In this document: positions 16,202 to 24,810 of the stretch, one piece after another
How the letters are laid out: each line of letters opens with the position of its first letter
Position numbering within the stretch: the stretch's first letter is position 1
From: Actinomarinicola tropica
Lineage (GTDB): Bacteria; Actinomycetota; Acidimicrobiia; Acidimicrobiales; SKKL01
Length of the DNA stretch: 64,000 bases
Direction: 5' to 3'
NCBI RefSeq assembly: GCF_009650215.1
Contig: NZ_CP045851.1
Span: 3,189,001 to 3,253,000, forward strand
Translations under genes and position numbers: made by a program
The notes under the pieces: model-generated
Seen by the model: only the letters and a program-made list of their open reading frames with translations
Databases searched by the model: none
What the model was told of the DNA's origin: nothing

Positions 16202-17116
16202 GTGGACGACCTCCCCCCGGCGGTGCGCAACAAGGCGCTCTCGCTCGATGCGCAGCGGTGGCTCGACGAGCTGCCCGACGTCGTCGCCTCGCTCGTCGCC
16301 GACTGGGGCCTGACGCTCGGCCCGAGCTTCGTCGACGGGACGGAGAGCTACGTCGTCGCCGTCGACCTCGTCGACGGGACGCCGGCGGTGTTGAAGGTGC
16401 TGCTGCCGCGCGATGACGCGGTGCGCCACGAGACGACAGCGCTCCGTCTGGCCGACGGCGACGGGAGCGCACGGCTCCTCCGCCACGACCTCGACCGCTC
16501 CGCGCTGCTGATCGAGCGCCTCGGGCCGTCCTTGCACGACCTGGGCGTGCCGTTCGCCCGCCGGCGGGAGATCCTGTGCGACCTCGCGTCACGCATGTGG
16601 CGGCCAGCGGCGGGGCACGAGTTGCCGACGGGAGCGGAGAAGGGCCGCTGGCTGGCCGGGTTCGTGACGTCGACGTGGGAGGAGCTCGGCCGGCCGTGCT
16701 CGGAGCAGACGCTCGACCACGCGCTGGCGTGCGTCGAGCGGCGCATGGCCGCCCACGACGACGAGCGCGCCGTCCTGGTGCACGGCGACGTGCACGAGTG
16801 GAACGCACTGGCCACCCTCGACGGCGGCGGCTTCAAGCTCGTCGACCCCGACGGCCTGCTCGCCGAACCCGAGTACGACCTGGGCGTGATGCTGCGCGAG
16901 GACCCGAGAGAGATCGATCCCGCGGACCCCGGACGCGGCGCCCGATGGCTCGCCGCCCGTACGGGTCTCGACGCCACGGCGATCTGGGAGTGGGGCGCCG
17001 TCGAGCGCCTCAGCACCGGGCTGCTCTGCACCCGCATCGATCTCCAACCGATCGGTCGGGAGATGCTCGCCGCCGCCGAGCTCGTCGCCGACGCGTCGGA
17101 CGTGGTGCTCGACTAG
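16202..17116 (+). CDS. aminoglycoside/hydroxyurea phosphotransferase-like (APH(6) type)
   Basis: The 304-residue kinase-like protein belongs to the streptomycin 6-kinase/hydroxyurea group (APH_6_hur). It shows the kinase Lys in AVLKVLLP, the catalytic loop VLVHGDVHEWNAL (about residues 196-208) and the metal-binding LVDPDGLLAEPEYDLG. Family members phosphorylate streptomycin or related molecules, but chromosomal copies in soil and marine actinobacteria may have other substrates. It begins with GTG at 16202 and ends in a CTAG that also holds the stop codon of the facing gene. Confidence 0.85.
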   Translation: MDDLPPAVRNKALSLDAQRWLDELPDVVASLVADWGLTLGPSFVDGTESYVVAVDLVDGTPAVLKVLLPRDDAVRHETTALRLADGDGSARLLRHDLDRSALLIERLGPSLHDLGVPFARRREILCDLASRMWRPAAGHELPTGAEKGRWLAGFVTSTWEELGRPCSEQTLDHALACVERRMAAHDDERAVLVHGDVHEWNALATLDGGGFKLVDPDGLLAEPEYDLGVMLREDPREIDPADPGRGARWLAARTGLDATAIWEWGAVERLSTGLLCTRIDLQPIGREMLAAAELVADASDVVLD

Positions 17117-17394
17117 CGCGGCGGGAGGGCGTCGAGCACCCGGCCGGCGACGACGTCGACCCCCTCGGCTCGCAGCCGCCGCTCCTGCTCCTGCACCTTA
17201 TGAGCGGCGAGCCATCCGTCGGCCCGCACCACCCGCCACCACGGCAGGTCCCCGCCGTGCGCCGACAGGAACGCCCCGACAGCCCTCGCTGCACCCGGCC
17301 GACCGGCGCGTCGCGCGACCTCCCCGTAGGAGACGACCTCACCGACCCCGAGGTCGGCGAGCACCTCCTGCACGTCGGCGTGGAACGGCGTCAC
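17113..17394 (-). CDS. alkyltransferase-like protein (ATL)
   Basis: The 93-residue protein is the DNA-binding domain of O6-alkylguanine-DNA alkyltransferase (VVSYGEVARRAGRPGAARAVGAFLSAH), but where the repair enzyme has PCHRVV, this one has PWWRVV at residues 51-56. Without the acceptor cysteine it cannot remove alkyl groups; known ATL proteins instead mark O6-alkylguanine for nucleotide excision repair. The GTG at 17394 has GAGGA at a good distance. Its stop codon shares a CTAG with the facing kinase gene. Confidence 0.88.
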   Translation of the reverse strand: MTPFHADVQEVLADLGVGEVVSYGEVARRAGRPGAARAVGAFLSAHGGDLPWWRVVRADGWLAAHKVQEQERRLRAEGVDVVAGRVLDALPPR

Positions 17395-17442
17395 GTGCCG
17401 ATCCTCGCGCGAGACTCCACCGACCCCGGAAGGAGCAGTCAC

Positions 17443-17808
17443 ATGAGGTTCACCCGCGTCGTCCCCGTGATCCGCACCTTCGACACCGCCGTGGCCGATC
17501 GCTTCTACCTCGGGTTCCTCGGCATGTCGGTCGACTGGGAGCACCGCTTCGAGCCCGGACTTCCCCTCTACCGGCAGGTGTCGAGGGACGACCTCGTCCT
17601 GCACCTGACCGAGCACCACGGCGACAGCACGCCGGGGTCGGTGGTGTACGTGTACGTGACCGGCGTGCGCGAGCTGCACGCCGAGCTCGCCGCCAGGGCC
17701 GACGGCAGCGGCGTGCGGCCAGAGCTGGAGAGCAGCGAGGGCCGCACCGAGATGGAGCTGGTCGATCCGTTCGGGAACCGCCTACGGTTCGGCGAGCTCG
17801 ACATCTGA
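17443..17808 (+). CDS. VOC/glyoxalase superfamily protein
   Basis: The 121-residue protein opens with VVPVIRTFDTAVADRFYLGFLGMSVDWEHRF, then LPLYRQVSRDDLVLHLTEHHGDSTPG and a final MELVDPFGNRLRF. This is the single-module vicinal-oxygen-chelate pattern of the bleomycin-resistance/glyoxalase family. Members bind a metal or a drug; here neither partner is clear. AAGGAG lies eight bases before the ATG at 17443. It diverges from the alkyltransferase-like gene. Confidence 0.88.
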   Translation: MRFTRVVPVIRTFDTAVADRFYLGFLGMSVDWEHRFEPGLPLYRQVSRDDLVLHLTEHHGDSTPGSVVYVYVTGVRELHAELAARADGSGVRPELESSEGRTEMELVDPFGNRLRFGELDI

Positions 17809-17838
17809 GCTGTCGCCGGAGCACGCGGGGCGCCGCCC

Positions 17839-17844
17839 TAGGGT
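17839..17844 (+). promoter_or_regulatory. -10 box TAGGGT, leaderless start
   Basis: TAGGGT ends seven bases before the ATG at 17852; no ribosome binding site is present in between. Confidence 0.55.
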
Positions 17845-17851
17845 GCCGGGC

Positions 17852-18943
17852 ATGGAGCAGCGGTTCGAGACGCGAGCGGTGGCGGCCGGACGTCCGGAGG
17901 AGGTGGGGGCGCCGCTCAACGCACCGCTCGTGCCAGCGTCGAACTTCGTGCTCGGCGGTGAGACGGCCTACTCCCGCGACGACGGCACACCGACGTGGGC
18001 AGGGCTCGAGGCGGTCGTGGGCGCGCTCGAGGACGCCGACGCCGTGGCGTTCGCCTCGGGCATGGCGGCGATCGCCGCCGTCCTCGACCAGCTCGCGGTC
18101 GGATCCCGGATCGTGTGGCCCGACGACTGCTACCAGGGCGTCGCCGGCCTGATCGCGGAGGGCGAGCAGCTCGGTCGCTGGACGTCCGTGCGCCTGCCCG
18201 TGGAGGACACGGCCGCCTGGTGCGACGCGGTGGGCAGCGCCGACCTGGTCTGGCTCGAGTCGCCATCGAACCCGCTCCTGTCGGTCGCCGACGTGAGGGA
18301 GATCCTGGCGGCGAGTCGACCGGACGGCGGCCTCGTCGCGATCGACAACACGCTCGCCGGGCCGCTCGGCCAGCAGCCGCTCGACCTCGGGGTCGACGTC
18401 GCGGTGCAGTCCGCCACGAAGCACCTCGGCGGGCACTCGGACCTCCTCTCCGGTGTGGTGACGACGCGCCGAACCGACCTGGCGGCAGACCTGCGCCGCC
18501 ACCGGGAGCTCCATGGGGCGACGCCCGGTGCACTGGAGGCCTACCTCGCCACGCGAGGCGTGCGCACCTACCCCCTGCGGGCTGCGGCCGCCGCGAGGTC
18601 TGCCGCGGAGCTGGCACAGCGTCTGGCGGCACACCCCCGCGTCGAGCGCGTGCGCTACCCCGGTCTGCCGTCGCATCCCACCCACGACGTGGCGACACGG
18701 CACCTCACGAGCTTCGGCAGCGTCATCTCGTTCGACGTCGAGGGCGGCGCCGACCACGCGGACGAGGTCTGTCGGCGTCTGCGCCTGATCCGCCATGCGA
18801 CGAGCTTCGGTGCCGTGGAGTCGACCATCGAACGCCGCGCCGCCGTTCCGGGACAGGAGCACCTGCCGCCCGGACTGCTGCGGCTCAGCGTGGGGATCGA
18901 GCACGTCGAGGACCTGTGGACGGACCTGGACGGTGCGCTCTGA
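17852..18943 (+). CDS. Cys/Met metabolism PLP-dependent enzyme (cystathionine synthase/lyase type)
   Basis: The 363-residue protein is a fold-type I PLP enzyme of the cystathionine gamma-synthase/gamma-lyase group. The cofactor lysine is K190 in QSATKHLGGHSDL, and AFASGMAAI (about residues 66-74) and WLESPSNPLL are the usual binding segments. The end, PPGLLRLSVGIEHVEDLWTDL, is typical. Whether it makes or breaks cystathionine, or acts on methionine, cannot be told. I prefer the ATG at 17852 over the GTG at 17843, because the latter overlaps the -10 box. Confidence 0.9.
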   Translation: MEQRFETRAVAAGRPEEVGAPLNAPLVPASNFVLGGETAYSRDDGTPTWAGLEAVVGALEDADAVAFASGMAAIAAVLDQLAVGSRIVWPDDCYQGVAGLIAEGEQLGRWTSVRLPVEDTAAWCDAVGSADLVWLESPSNPLLSVADVREILAASRPDGGLVAIDNTLAGPLGQQPLDLGVDVAVQSATKHLGGHSDLLSGVVTTRRTDLAADLRRHRELHGATPGALEAYLATRGVRTYPLRAAAAARSAAELAQRLAAHPRVERVRYPGLPSHPTHDVATRHLTSFGSVISFDVEGGADHADEVCRRLRLIRHATSFGAVESTIERRAAVPGQEHLPPGLLRLSVGIEHVEDLWTDLDGAL

Positions 18944-19016
18944 TCGGCTGGGTCCTGCACCTCGAACCAGGCGCAACTCGCTCGCAGGTCGAGGAGCCGG
19001 ACGCCACGCTCTGGCG

Positions 19017-19751
19017 ATGGACGACCACTTCGGCCCCGATGTCGCAGCGACGTACGACGACAGCGACGGGCCCCACTTCGATCCGGCGGTGATCGGACGG
19101 ACCGTCGATGTGCTCGTCGAGCTGGCCGACGGGGGAGCCGCCCTGGAGATGGCGATCGGCACCGGCCGCATCGCGCTGCCGCTCGCGGCACGGGGCGTCC
19201 CGGTCACGGGCATCGAGCTGTCCGAGGCGATGGTCGCGCGGCTCCGGGAGAAGGACGGCGGCGACGCCATCCCCGTGGAGATCGGGGACATGACGACGAC
19301 CCGGGTGCCTGGCTCCTTCCGGCTCGTGTACCTCGTGTTCAACACCATCGGCAACGTCTGCACCCAGGACGCGCAGGTCGAGTGCTTCCTCAACGCCGTC
19401 GCCCACCTCGACCCCGGCGGGCGCTTCGTCGTCGAGGTCGGCGTGCCCGACCTCCGTCGCCTACCGCCGGGGGCGGACGCCCGGGTCTTCAGCCACGCCC
19501 CGGGCTACGTCGGCTACGACCGCTACACCGACCTCGTCGCCCAGCAGGCGACCTCGCACCACTTCCGCGCCGGGCGATCCGCCGTCCACGAGCTCCGCAC
19601 GCCGTTCCGCTTCGTGTGGCCGTCGGAGCTCGACCTGATGGCCCGCATCGCCGGCATGGAGCTCGAGCACCGCTGGGGCGATTGGGACCGCTCACCGTTC
19701 ACCGCCGAGAGCACCTCCCACGTCTCGGTGTGGCAGCGACCCAGCGCCTGA
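19017..19751 (+). CDS. class I SAM-dependent methyltransferase
   Basis: The 244-residue protein begins with the FGPDVAATYDD lead common to this group and has motif I as ALEMAIGTGRIALPLAARG (about residues 41-59), followed by VTGIELSEAMV and an acidic GDM motif. The late part contains FRFVWPSELDLMARIAGMEL and a WGDWDRSPF segment seen in small-molecule methyltransferases. The acceptor is unknown. It starts 73 bases after the PLP enzyme gene and may share its transcript. Confidence 0.85.
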   Translation: MDDHFGPDVAATYDDSDGPHFDPAVIGRTVDVLVELADGGAALEMAIGTGRIALPLAARGVPVTGIELSEAMVARLREKDGGDAIPVEIGDMTTTRVPGSFRLVYLVFNTIGNVCTQDAQVECFLNAVAHLDPGGRFVVEVGVPDLRRLPPGADARVFSHAPGYVGYDRYTDLVAQQATSHHFRAGRSAVHELRTPFRFVWPSELDLMARIAGMELEHRWGDWDRSPFTAESTSHVSVWQRPSA

Positions 19752-19757
19752 GACGGT

Positions 19758-20192
19758 TCAGCTCCCGAGGTCGTAGCGGTAGACGTTGGTCTCTCGCGCC
19801 TGGAACCCGATCTTGCGGTAGAGGTGGTTCGCCGCCTCCCGCGAGGGCCGTGACGTGAGGTCGACCGTCGTCGCGCCGAGCCGGCGGGCGAGGTCGAGGG
19901 CGTGCTCGTTGAGCTGCCGCCCGATCCCCCGCCCGTTCACCGCCTGGTCGACGACGACGTCCTCGATCCACGCCCGCAGACCGGTGGGGATCGGGAACAC
20001 GACGAGCGTGAGGCTGCCGACGATCTCGTCGCCGTCCCGCGCCAGGAGGAGGTGGCACGCGGGCGACTCGACGATGGCGCGCAGGGCGTCCTCCGACGGT
20101 GGCGGGTTCGAGCGCGACAGCTGCGGGATGAGGCGCTCGAAGGCCGCGACGACCTCGGGGGTGACCTCGGTCGCCTCGACGATGTCCACCAC
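19758..20192 (-). CDS. GNAT family N-acetyltransferase
   Basis: The 144-residue protein has the acetyl-CoA-binding motif VVDQAVNGRGIGRQLNEHALDLAR (about residues 84-107) preceded by the WIEDV strand and followed by the VDLTSRPSREAANHLYRKIGF segment. This order is typical of small GNAT enzymes. The acceptor is unknown. It starts with GTG at 20192 after a strong AGGAGG. Its end faces the methyltransferase stop six bases away. Confidence 0.88.
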   Translation of the reverse strand: MVDIVEATEVTPEVVAAFERLIPQLSRSNPPPSEDALRAIVESPACHLLLARDGDEIVGSLTLVVFPIPTGLRAWIEDVVVDQAVNGRGIGRQLNEHALDLARRLGATTVDLTSRPSREAANHLYRKIGFQARETNVYRYDLGS

Positions 20193-20296
20193 GGCAGGTC
20201 CTCCTGGTCGGCTCCGGAACGGTCGATCGTAGGGCGCGATGAGTCCGACGGCCGCCGCCCGTCCACCCGAGGAACGTCACAGGAGGAGAGAACCGC

Positions 20297-20875
20297 TTGC
20301 TGGATCTGCGACCCGCAGCACAGGCGCTCGGCGCGCTCGTCGCCGACATCCCCGAGGAGCGGCTGGGCGCGCCGACGCCTTGCCCCGACTACAGCGTCGG
20401 CGACCTGCTCGACCACGTGCACGGCCTGTCGATCGCCTTCACCGCCGCCGCACGCAAGGAGACGCTGCCGGGAGCGGACGGCCCGTCCGGCGATGCCCGG
20501 CGGCTGCCGGCGACGTGGAGGGAGGACATCCCGACCCGTCTGGAGGAGCTGGCCGGGGCGTGGCGCGATCCGTCGGCGTGGACCGGTGCGACCCAAGCCG
20601 GCGGCATCGACCTCCCTGCGAAGGTCGCCGGGTTGGTGGCGCTCGACGAGCTCGTGGTCCACGGGTGGGACCTCGCACGCGCCTGCGGCTTCGCGATGGC
20701 AGGCGACCCGCTCCTGCTCGACGCCGTCCACGACTTCGTCGCCGGCGTCGGCGACGACCCGGCCTCGCGGGACGGTCTCTTCGGACCGGTCGTCCCCGTA
20801 CCGGTCGACGCGCCGCTGATCGACCGCATCGTCGGCCTCGCGGGCCGCGATCCCCGCTGGACGCCGCCTCGCTGA
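20297..20875 (+). CDS. TIGR03086 family metal-binding protein (DinB/MDMPI-like)
   Basis: The 192-residue protein resembles the TIGR03086/mycothiol-dependent maleylpyruvate isomerase N-terminal family: LGAPTPCPDYSVGDLLDHVHG near residues 24-44 and VALDELVVHGWDLARACG near 115-132. The three His residues of these segments would bind a divalent metal. Such proteins are thought to act in thiol-dependent chemistry, but no substrate is known here. The start is an uncommon TTG at 20297, fixed by AGGAGGAG eight bases upstream. Confidence 0.85.
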   Translation: MLDLRPAAQALGALVADIPEERLGAPTPCPDYSVGDLLDHVHGLSIAFTAAARKETLPGADGPSGDARRLPATWREDIPTRLEELAGAWRDPSAWTGATQAGGIDLPAKVAGLVALDELVVHGWDLARACGFAMAGDPLLLDAVHDFVAGVGDDPASRDGLFGPVVPVPVDAPLIDRIVGLAGRDPRWTPPR

Positions 20876-20970
20876 TCCGGCGCCTCGGCGGGGCCATGAC
20901 CCCGCACGTCATCGTCATGCGTCCGCCCCTCGCTCATCCTCCAGGCAGGACCACACCCCTGGAGGATCCG

Positions 20971-21390
20971 ATGACCACCACGACCACCGCCGCTGCGACC
21001 ACCGCCCCCGACCGCACCAGGACGCTCCGCGCCGTCATGAACCTGGACGTCGCCGCGTGCGCCGTCCCGGGACTCGCCCTCGTCGAGCTGGCCGGGCCGG
21101 TCGCCGACGTACTCGGCATCGAGAACGCGACGCCTGTGACGGCGGCCGGGGCGTTCCTGGTCGTCCTCGCCGCGGAGCTCGCACTGCTGGCCCGGGCACC
21201 GGCCCGGCTGCTCCTGCGCCTCACGCCGTGGAGCGCCGCTGGCGACGCGGCGTGGGCGCTCGGCTCCGCCGCCGTCGCGGCGATCGCACCGCTGAGCGGG
21301 ATCGGCCGGCTCGTCGTCCTGGCGCAGGGCCTGGCGGTGGCGGGGATGGCGGTCGCCAAGCTACGAGCCCGACGCCAGGCCCTGGACTAG
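20971..21390 (+). CDS. small four-helix membrane protein
   Basis: The ATG at 20971 follows GGAGGA. The 139-residue product starts with a Thr-rich stretch and then four hydrophobic helices (about residues 25-45, 55-74, 80-102 and 106-126) separated by short Arg-containing loops. I do not recognise the family with certainty; it recalls small SPW/DoxX-like membrane proteins of actinobacteria. Its TAG stop overlaps the stop of the facing Ku gene within one CTAG. Confidence 0.7.
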   Translation: MTTTTTAAATTAPDRTRTLRAVMNLDVAACAVPGLALVELAGPVADVLGIENATPVTAAGAFLVVLAAELALLARAPARLLLRLTPWSAAGDAAWALGSAAVAAIAPLSGIGRLVVLAQGLAVAGMAVAKLRARRQALD

Positions 21391-22391
21391 GAGGCCCGAC
21401 GGCCCTTCTTGCCGGAGGCCGATCTGATCGCCTCGACGAGGTCGTCCTTGCCCATCTTCGACCGGCCCGGGATGTCGAGGCGCTGCGCCTCCTCGTACAG
21501 CTCGTCCTTGCTCATCTCTGCGAGCTCGTCGGTGGCGTCGCCCGCGTCCGACCCGCTGGAACGGGCGGCACCGCCCGACCCGCCCGCGCCCTTCGCGGCG
21601 GCGCGCCCCTCCTTCGCCCGCTTCACGCTGGCCTCGAGGGCGGCCATCAGGTCGATCACCGGGGCGGACTCCTCTTCCTCCTCGGTGACGAGCGTGCGGC
21701 CCTCGGCCTTCGACTCGATGAGCTCGAGCACCCGCTCGCGGTAGGTGTCCTCGTACCGGCTCGGCTCCCACTCGGTGGTGAGCGAGTCGAGGAGCTGCTC
21801 GGCCATCTCGATCTCTCGGTCCCGCGGCTCGCCGGCCTCGTCCAGGTAGCCGAGCTCACGGATGTCGTCGACCGCCCGGACCTCGTCGGAGAAGTAGAGG
21901 GTCTCGAGCAGGAGCCGGCCCTCGACGGGGCGCACGACGGCCAGGTGCTGCTTGCTGCGCATCACGAAGCGAGCGATCGCCGCCCGGCCGGAGCGCTCCA
22001 TCGCCATCTGGAGGACCTTGTAGGGTCGCGCGGCGGCCTCGTTCGCCGGCGCGACGACGTAGGTGCTCTGGAAGTACACCGGGTCGATCTCCTCGAGACC
22101 GACGAAGTCCTCGATGTCGATCGTCTTCGAGCGGCCGGGGTCGACCGACTCGAGCTCCTCGGGCGTGACGATGACGTACTGGCCCTTCGTGACCTCGTAG
22201 CCCTTGTCGATGTCACCGAACTCGACCTCGCGGTCGGTGCCCTCGGCGACCCGCCGGATCCGCACGCGCTCACCGGTGCCCCGCTCGAACTGGTGGAAGC
22301 GGATGTCCTTGTCCTCGGTGGCACTGAACAGCTTCACCGGCACGGTGACGAGCCCGAAGCTGATCGAACCCGTCCACAACGACCTCGGCAT
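21387..22391 (-). CDS. ku: Ku protein (non-homologous end joining)
   Basis: The 334-residue protein is a bacterial Ku homodimer subunit that would ring DNA ends and recruit ligase. It starts with MPRSLWTGSISFGLVTVPVKLFSA, continues with YEVTKGQYVIVTPEELE and a SKTIDIEDFV segment, and contains the KYRDxYRE-like ligase-interacting part as SRYEDTYRERVLELIESKAEG. A Lys/Gly-rich linker leads to a C-terminal SAP/Rho-N-like helix pair (MSKDELYEEAQRLDIPGRSKM), a known actinobacterial extension. No LigD gene is seen in the window. Confidence 0.95.
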   Translation of the reverse strand: MPRSLWTGSISFGLVTVPVKLFSATEDKDIRFHQFERGTGERVRIRRVAEGTDREVEFGDIDKGYEVTKGQYVIVTPEELESVDPGRSKTIDIEDFVGLEEIDPVYFQSTYVVAPANEAAARPYKVLQMAMERSGRAAIARFVMRSKQHLAVVRPVEGRLLLETLYFSDEVRAVDDIRELGYLDEAGEPRDREIEMAEQLLDSLTTEWEPSRYEDTYRERVLELIESKAEGRTLVTEEEEESAPVIDLMAALEASVKRAKEGRAAAKGAGGSGGAARSSGSDAGDATDELAEMSKDELYEEAQRLDIPGRSKMGKDDLVEAIRSASGKKGRRAS

Positions 22392-22400
22392 GGCGCCTCC

Positions 22401-22886
22401 CTAACCTCCCTCGACCGGCTGGAAACGCCGGGAGGACCGGCGCACCAGCGGGTGCGATGACACCTCGGGCGCTGCGAGCGCCAGCGCCACCACCATCGAT
22501 GCCGCGGCCGCGAGCATCCCACGGCTGAGCGCGACCAGGACCAGGATTGCGATCGCCGCCACCGCGACGCGTGTCGCACGTGCGAGCTGCGCCGAGCGGA
22601 CCCTGCGCTGCGCCGCCGCCGCCAGCACCAGCGCGGCGGGTACGAGGACCACCCGGACGTCGCTCTCGTGCCCCTTCGCGGTTCGCAGGGGGTCGCCGGC
22701 GACCCACCACCCCGGCACGTAGGTGCTCCCGATGTCGAGGTCGCCGGAGATCGGCGAGACGTACGTCGTCGAGAGGTTCATCCCCGGGGTCTGGTAGCCG
22801 AGGGATGCCAGCGACGTCGACCAGCCGAGCCCGAGCGAGACGACGCACAGCGCCGCCGCAGCGCGGAGCCGGGACGACGGGGACAC
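22401..22886 (-). CDS. membrane protein of unknown function
   Basis: The 161-residue product has an N-terminal hydrophobic helix (about 9-27), an outside region with STTYVSPISGDLDIGSTYVPGWW, and two more hydrophobic stretches (about 74-88 and 100-135). The GTG at 22886 follows the stop of the preceding gene by two bases, so the pair is probably co-transcribed and translationally coupled. No family recognised. The gene ends ten bases upstream of the Ku start, so ku could also be in this unit. Confidence 0.65.
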   Translation of the reverse strand: MSPSSRLRAAAALCVVSLGLGWSTSLASLGYQTPGMNLSTTYVSPISGDLDIGSTYVPGWWVAGDPLRTAKGHESDVRVVLVPAALVLAAAAQRRVRSAQLARATRVAVAAIAILVLVALSRGMLAAAASMVVALALAAPEVSSHPLVRRSSRRFQPVEGG

Positions 22887-22888
22887 CC

Positions 22889-23398
22889 TCAGAACGCCTG
22901 CTGGTGGGGGCCGGCGGGACGGCCGGGCGCGCGCCAGGCGGCGTAGGCCCCCGCGGCACAGCCCACGGTGGCGAGGAACGAGACGTTCTGCTCGATCCAC
23001 GGCAGCACGAACAGCACCCAGTAGCCGGCGAGCACGAGGCCGCCCACCGTCGCCGCCTGCCACGCCGTCTCGGCCGACAGCTTGAGCTGGGACCGCAGGC
23101 TCGGTGCGAGCGTGGCCACGGCCGCGGCGATCGCGACACCGGCCCACACGCCGACGCGGCCCCACGCGTTGTCGCCGTCCTCGCTCACCGACACCGCGAC
23201 CGCGAGGCACACGACGGCGACGACGCTCCACCAGGCCGAGCCACGGATCGACACGGCACCGGGGCCCGAGGACGAGGTCGGAGGGCTCGGGTGCGGGGGC
23301 CCAGGAGGTGCCGGCGGAGGTGCGGCGGCGCCCGGAGGCGGACCCGGCGGCGGCGGGGCGGGCGCGGCGGGGGGTGGGGTCGGTGTCGCGTCGGACAT
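22889..23398 (-). CDS. membrane protein with Pro-rich N-terminus
   Basis: The 169-residue protein starts with about 45 residues made almost only of Pro, Ala, Gly and Ser, then has four hydrophobic segments (about 54-70, 82-98, 115-135 and 139-156) and ends with a short tail. The Pro-rich leader resembles those on many actinobacterial membrane proteins and may be disordered. No function can be assigned. It is the first gene of a small minus-strand unit. Confidence 0.65.
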   Translation of the reverse strand: MSDATPTPPPAAPAPPPPGPPPGAAAPPPAPPGPPHPSPPTSSSGPGAVSIRGSAWWSVVAVVCLAVAVSVSEDGDNAWGRVGVWAGVAIAAAVATLAPSLRSQLKLSAETAWQAATVGGLVLAGYWVLFVLPWIEQNVSFLATVGCAAGAYAAWRAPGRPAGPHQQAF

Positions 23399-23503
23399 GG
23401 GGCTCCTCGTGGCGGCAGCGCGGCGACCCTACCTGCACGGTCTGGTCGGCGGCGGCAGGCATCTGCAACGATCAGTCCCTACGTCCACTTCGAGGGGGAA
23501 CCC

Positions 23504-24712
23504 ATGGCAGAACTGAACGAGGCCGTCATCGTCGCGGCGACGCGTAGCCCGATCGGGCGAGCGAACAAGGGCTCGCTCGTCGACAAGCGGGCCGACGAGA
23601 TGATGGGCGACATCCTCAACGCCGTCATGGAGAAGGTGCCGCAGCTGAAGAAGGAGGACGTCCAGGACGTCCTCATCGGCAACGTGGCCCAGGCGGGCGA
23701 GACCGGCTTCAACATCGCCCGCACCGCCCAGATCCTCGCCGGCTGGCCCCACGCGGTACCCGGCCACACCATCCAGCGCTTCTGCGCCTCCTCCCTCCAG
23801 GCCCTCTCCCACGCCGCCAACGCCATCAAGGTCGGCGAGGGCGACGTGTACGTGGCCGGCGGCGTCGAGAAGTCGTCGCGTCCCCCCGCCCCCGAGGGCG
23901 GCAACGGCGGCGGTGGCGGCGGCGGTGGTCGGGGCATCGGCCCCGGCGGGCTCAACCCCCGCCTCCTCCCGAACAACGAGGAGGGCTTCCCCTTCGTCTA
24001 CATCCCGATGGGCCTCACCGCCGAGAACGTCGCCGACAAGTACGGCGTGAAGCGCGAGGACATGGACGCCTTCGCCGCCCTGTCGCAGCAGCGAGCCGTC
24101 GCCTCGCAGGAGAACGGCATCTTCGACTGGGAGATCTCCCCGATCACCAAGGAGGACGGCACCGTCGTCAGCAAGGACGACGGGCCCCGCGCCGGCACCA
24201 CCAAGGAGAAGCTCGCGGAGCTGAAGCCGGCCTTCAAGGAGGACGGCACCGTCACCGCCGGCAACGCCTGCCCGCTCAACGACGGCGCCTCCGCCGTGGT
24301 GGTCACCAGCCGGGCCAAGGCCGAGGAGCTCGGCATCAAGCCGCTCGTGCGGGTCGTCGCCACCGCCTACTCGGGCAACAACCCCGAGATCATGGGCGTG
24401 GCCCCGATCGACGCCATCCAGAAGCTCCTGAAGATGACCGGCATGACCATCCAGGACATCGACTTCGTCGAGCTCAACGAGGCGTTCGCCGCGCAGGTCC
24501 TGCCGATCGTCGACGCCATCGGCATCGACGTCGAGAAGCAGCTGAACCCGCACGGCGGGGCGATCGCCCTCGGCCACCCGTTCGGCTCCACGGGCACCCG
24601 CATCATGACGACGCTGATCAACGACCTCATCAGCGAGGACGGCCAGTTCGGCATCGAGACGATGTGCGCCGCCGGCGGCATGGCGATGGCCACCCTCGTC
24701 GAGCGCATCTGA
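23504..24712 (+). CDS. thiolase family protein (acetyl-CoA C-acyltransferase)
   Basis: The 402-residue enzyme cleaves 3-ketoacyl-CoA or condenses acyl-CoAs. The nucleophilic Cys lies in IQRFCASSLQAL (about residue 92), the His in HGGAIALGHPFGSTG (about 352) and the second Cys in ETMCAAGGMA (about 389). Right after GGVEKSS an unusual Gly-rich run (residues about 129-148, including eight Gly in a row) stands where thiolases usually have a Met/Ser-rich loop. GAGGGGG precedes the ATG at 23504. It would work with the dehydrogenase and thioesterase nearby in acyl-CoA metabolism. Confidence 0.93.
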   Translation: MAELNEAVIVAATRSPIGRANKGSLVDKRADEMMGDILNAVMEKVPQLKKEDVQDVLIGNVAQAGETGFNIARTAQILAGWPHAVPGHTIQRFCASSLQALSHAANAIKVGEGDVYVAGGVEKSSRPPAPEGGNGGGGGGGGRGIGPGGLNPRLLPNNEEGFPFVYIPMGLTAENVADKYGVKREDMDAFAALSQQRAVASQENGIFDWEISPITKEDGTVVSKDDGPRAGTTKEKLAELKPAFKEDGTVTAGNACPLNDGASAVVVTSRAKAEELGIKPLVRVVATAYSGNNPEIMGVAPIDAIQKLLKMTGMTIQDIDFVELNEAFAAQVLPIVDAIGIDVEKQLNPHGGAIALGHPFGSTGTRIMTTLINDLISEDGQFGIETMCAAGGMAMATLVERI

Positions 24713-24736
24713 TCCGCACCACCTGACGAGCTGCAC

Positions 24737-24779
24737 CCACGGGCACGGGGCCGGTCCACGGACCGCTCCGTGCCCGTGG
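24737..24779. terminator. bidirectional hairpin terminator
   Basis: CCACGGGCACGG pairs with CCGTGCCCGTGG; the loop holds a smaller GGTCC/GGACC hairpin. It lies between the thiolase and the convergent thioesterase gene. Confidence 0.75.
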
Positions 24780-24810
24780 CGCGTCCGGGCTCGGGCGCGC
24801 CGAGGGCGGA

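Noticed and set aside
14304-16808. 834-residue version of the monooxygenase
   Set aside because: The extra N-terminus runs through the gap and over the divergent kinase gene. The GTG at 16097 has a ribosome binding site and gives the family length.
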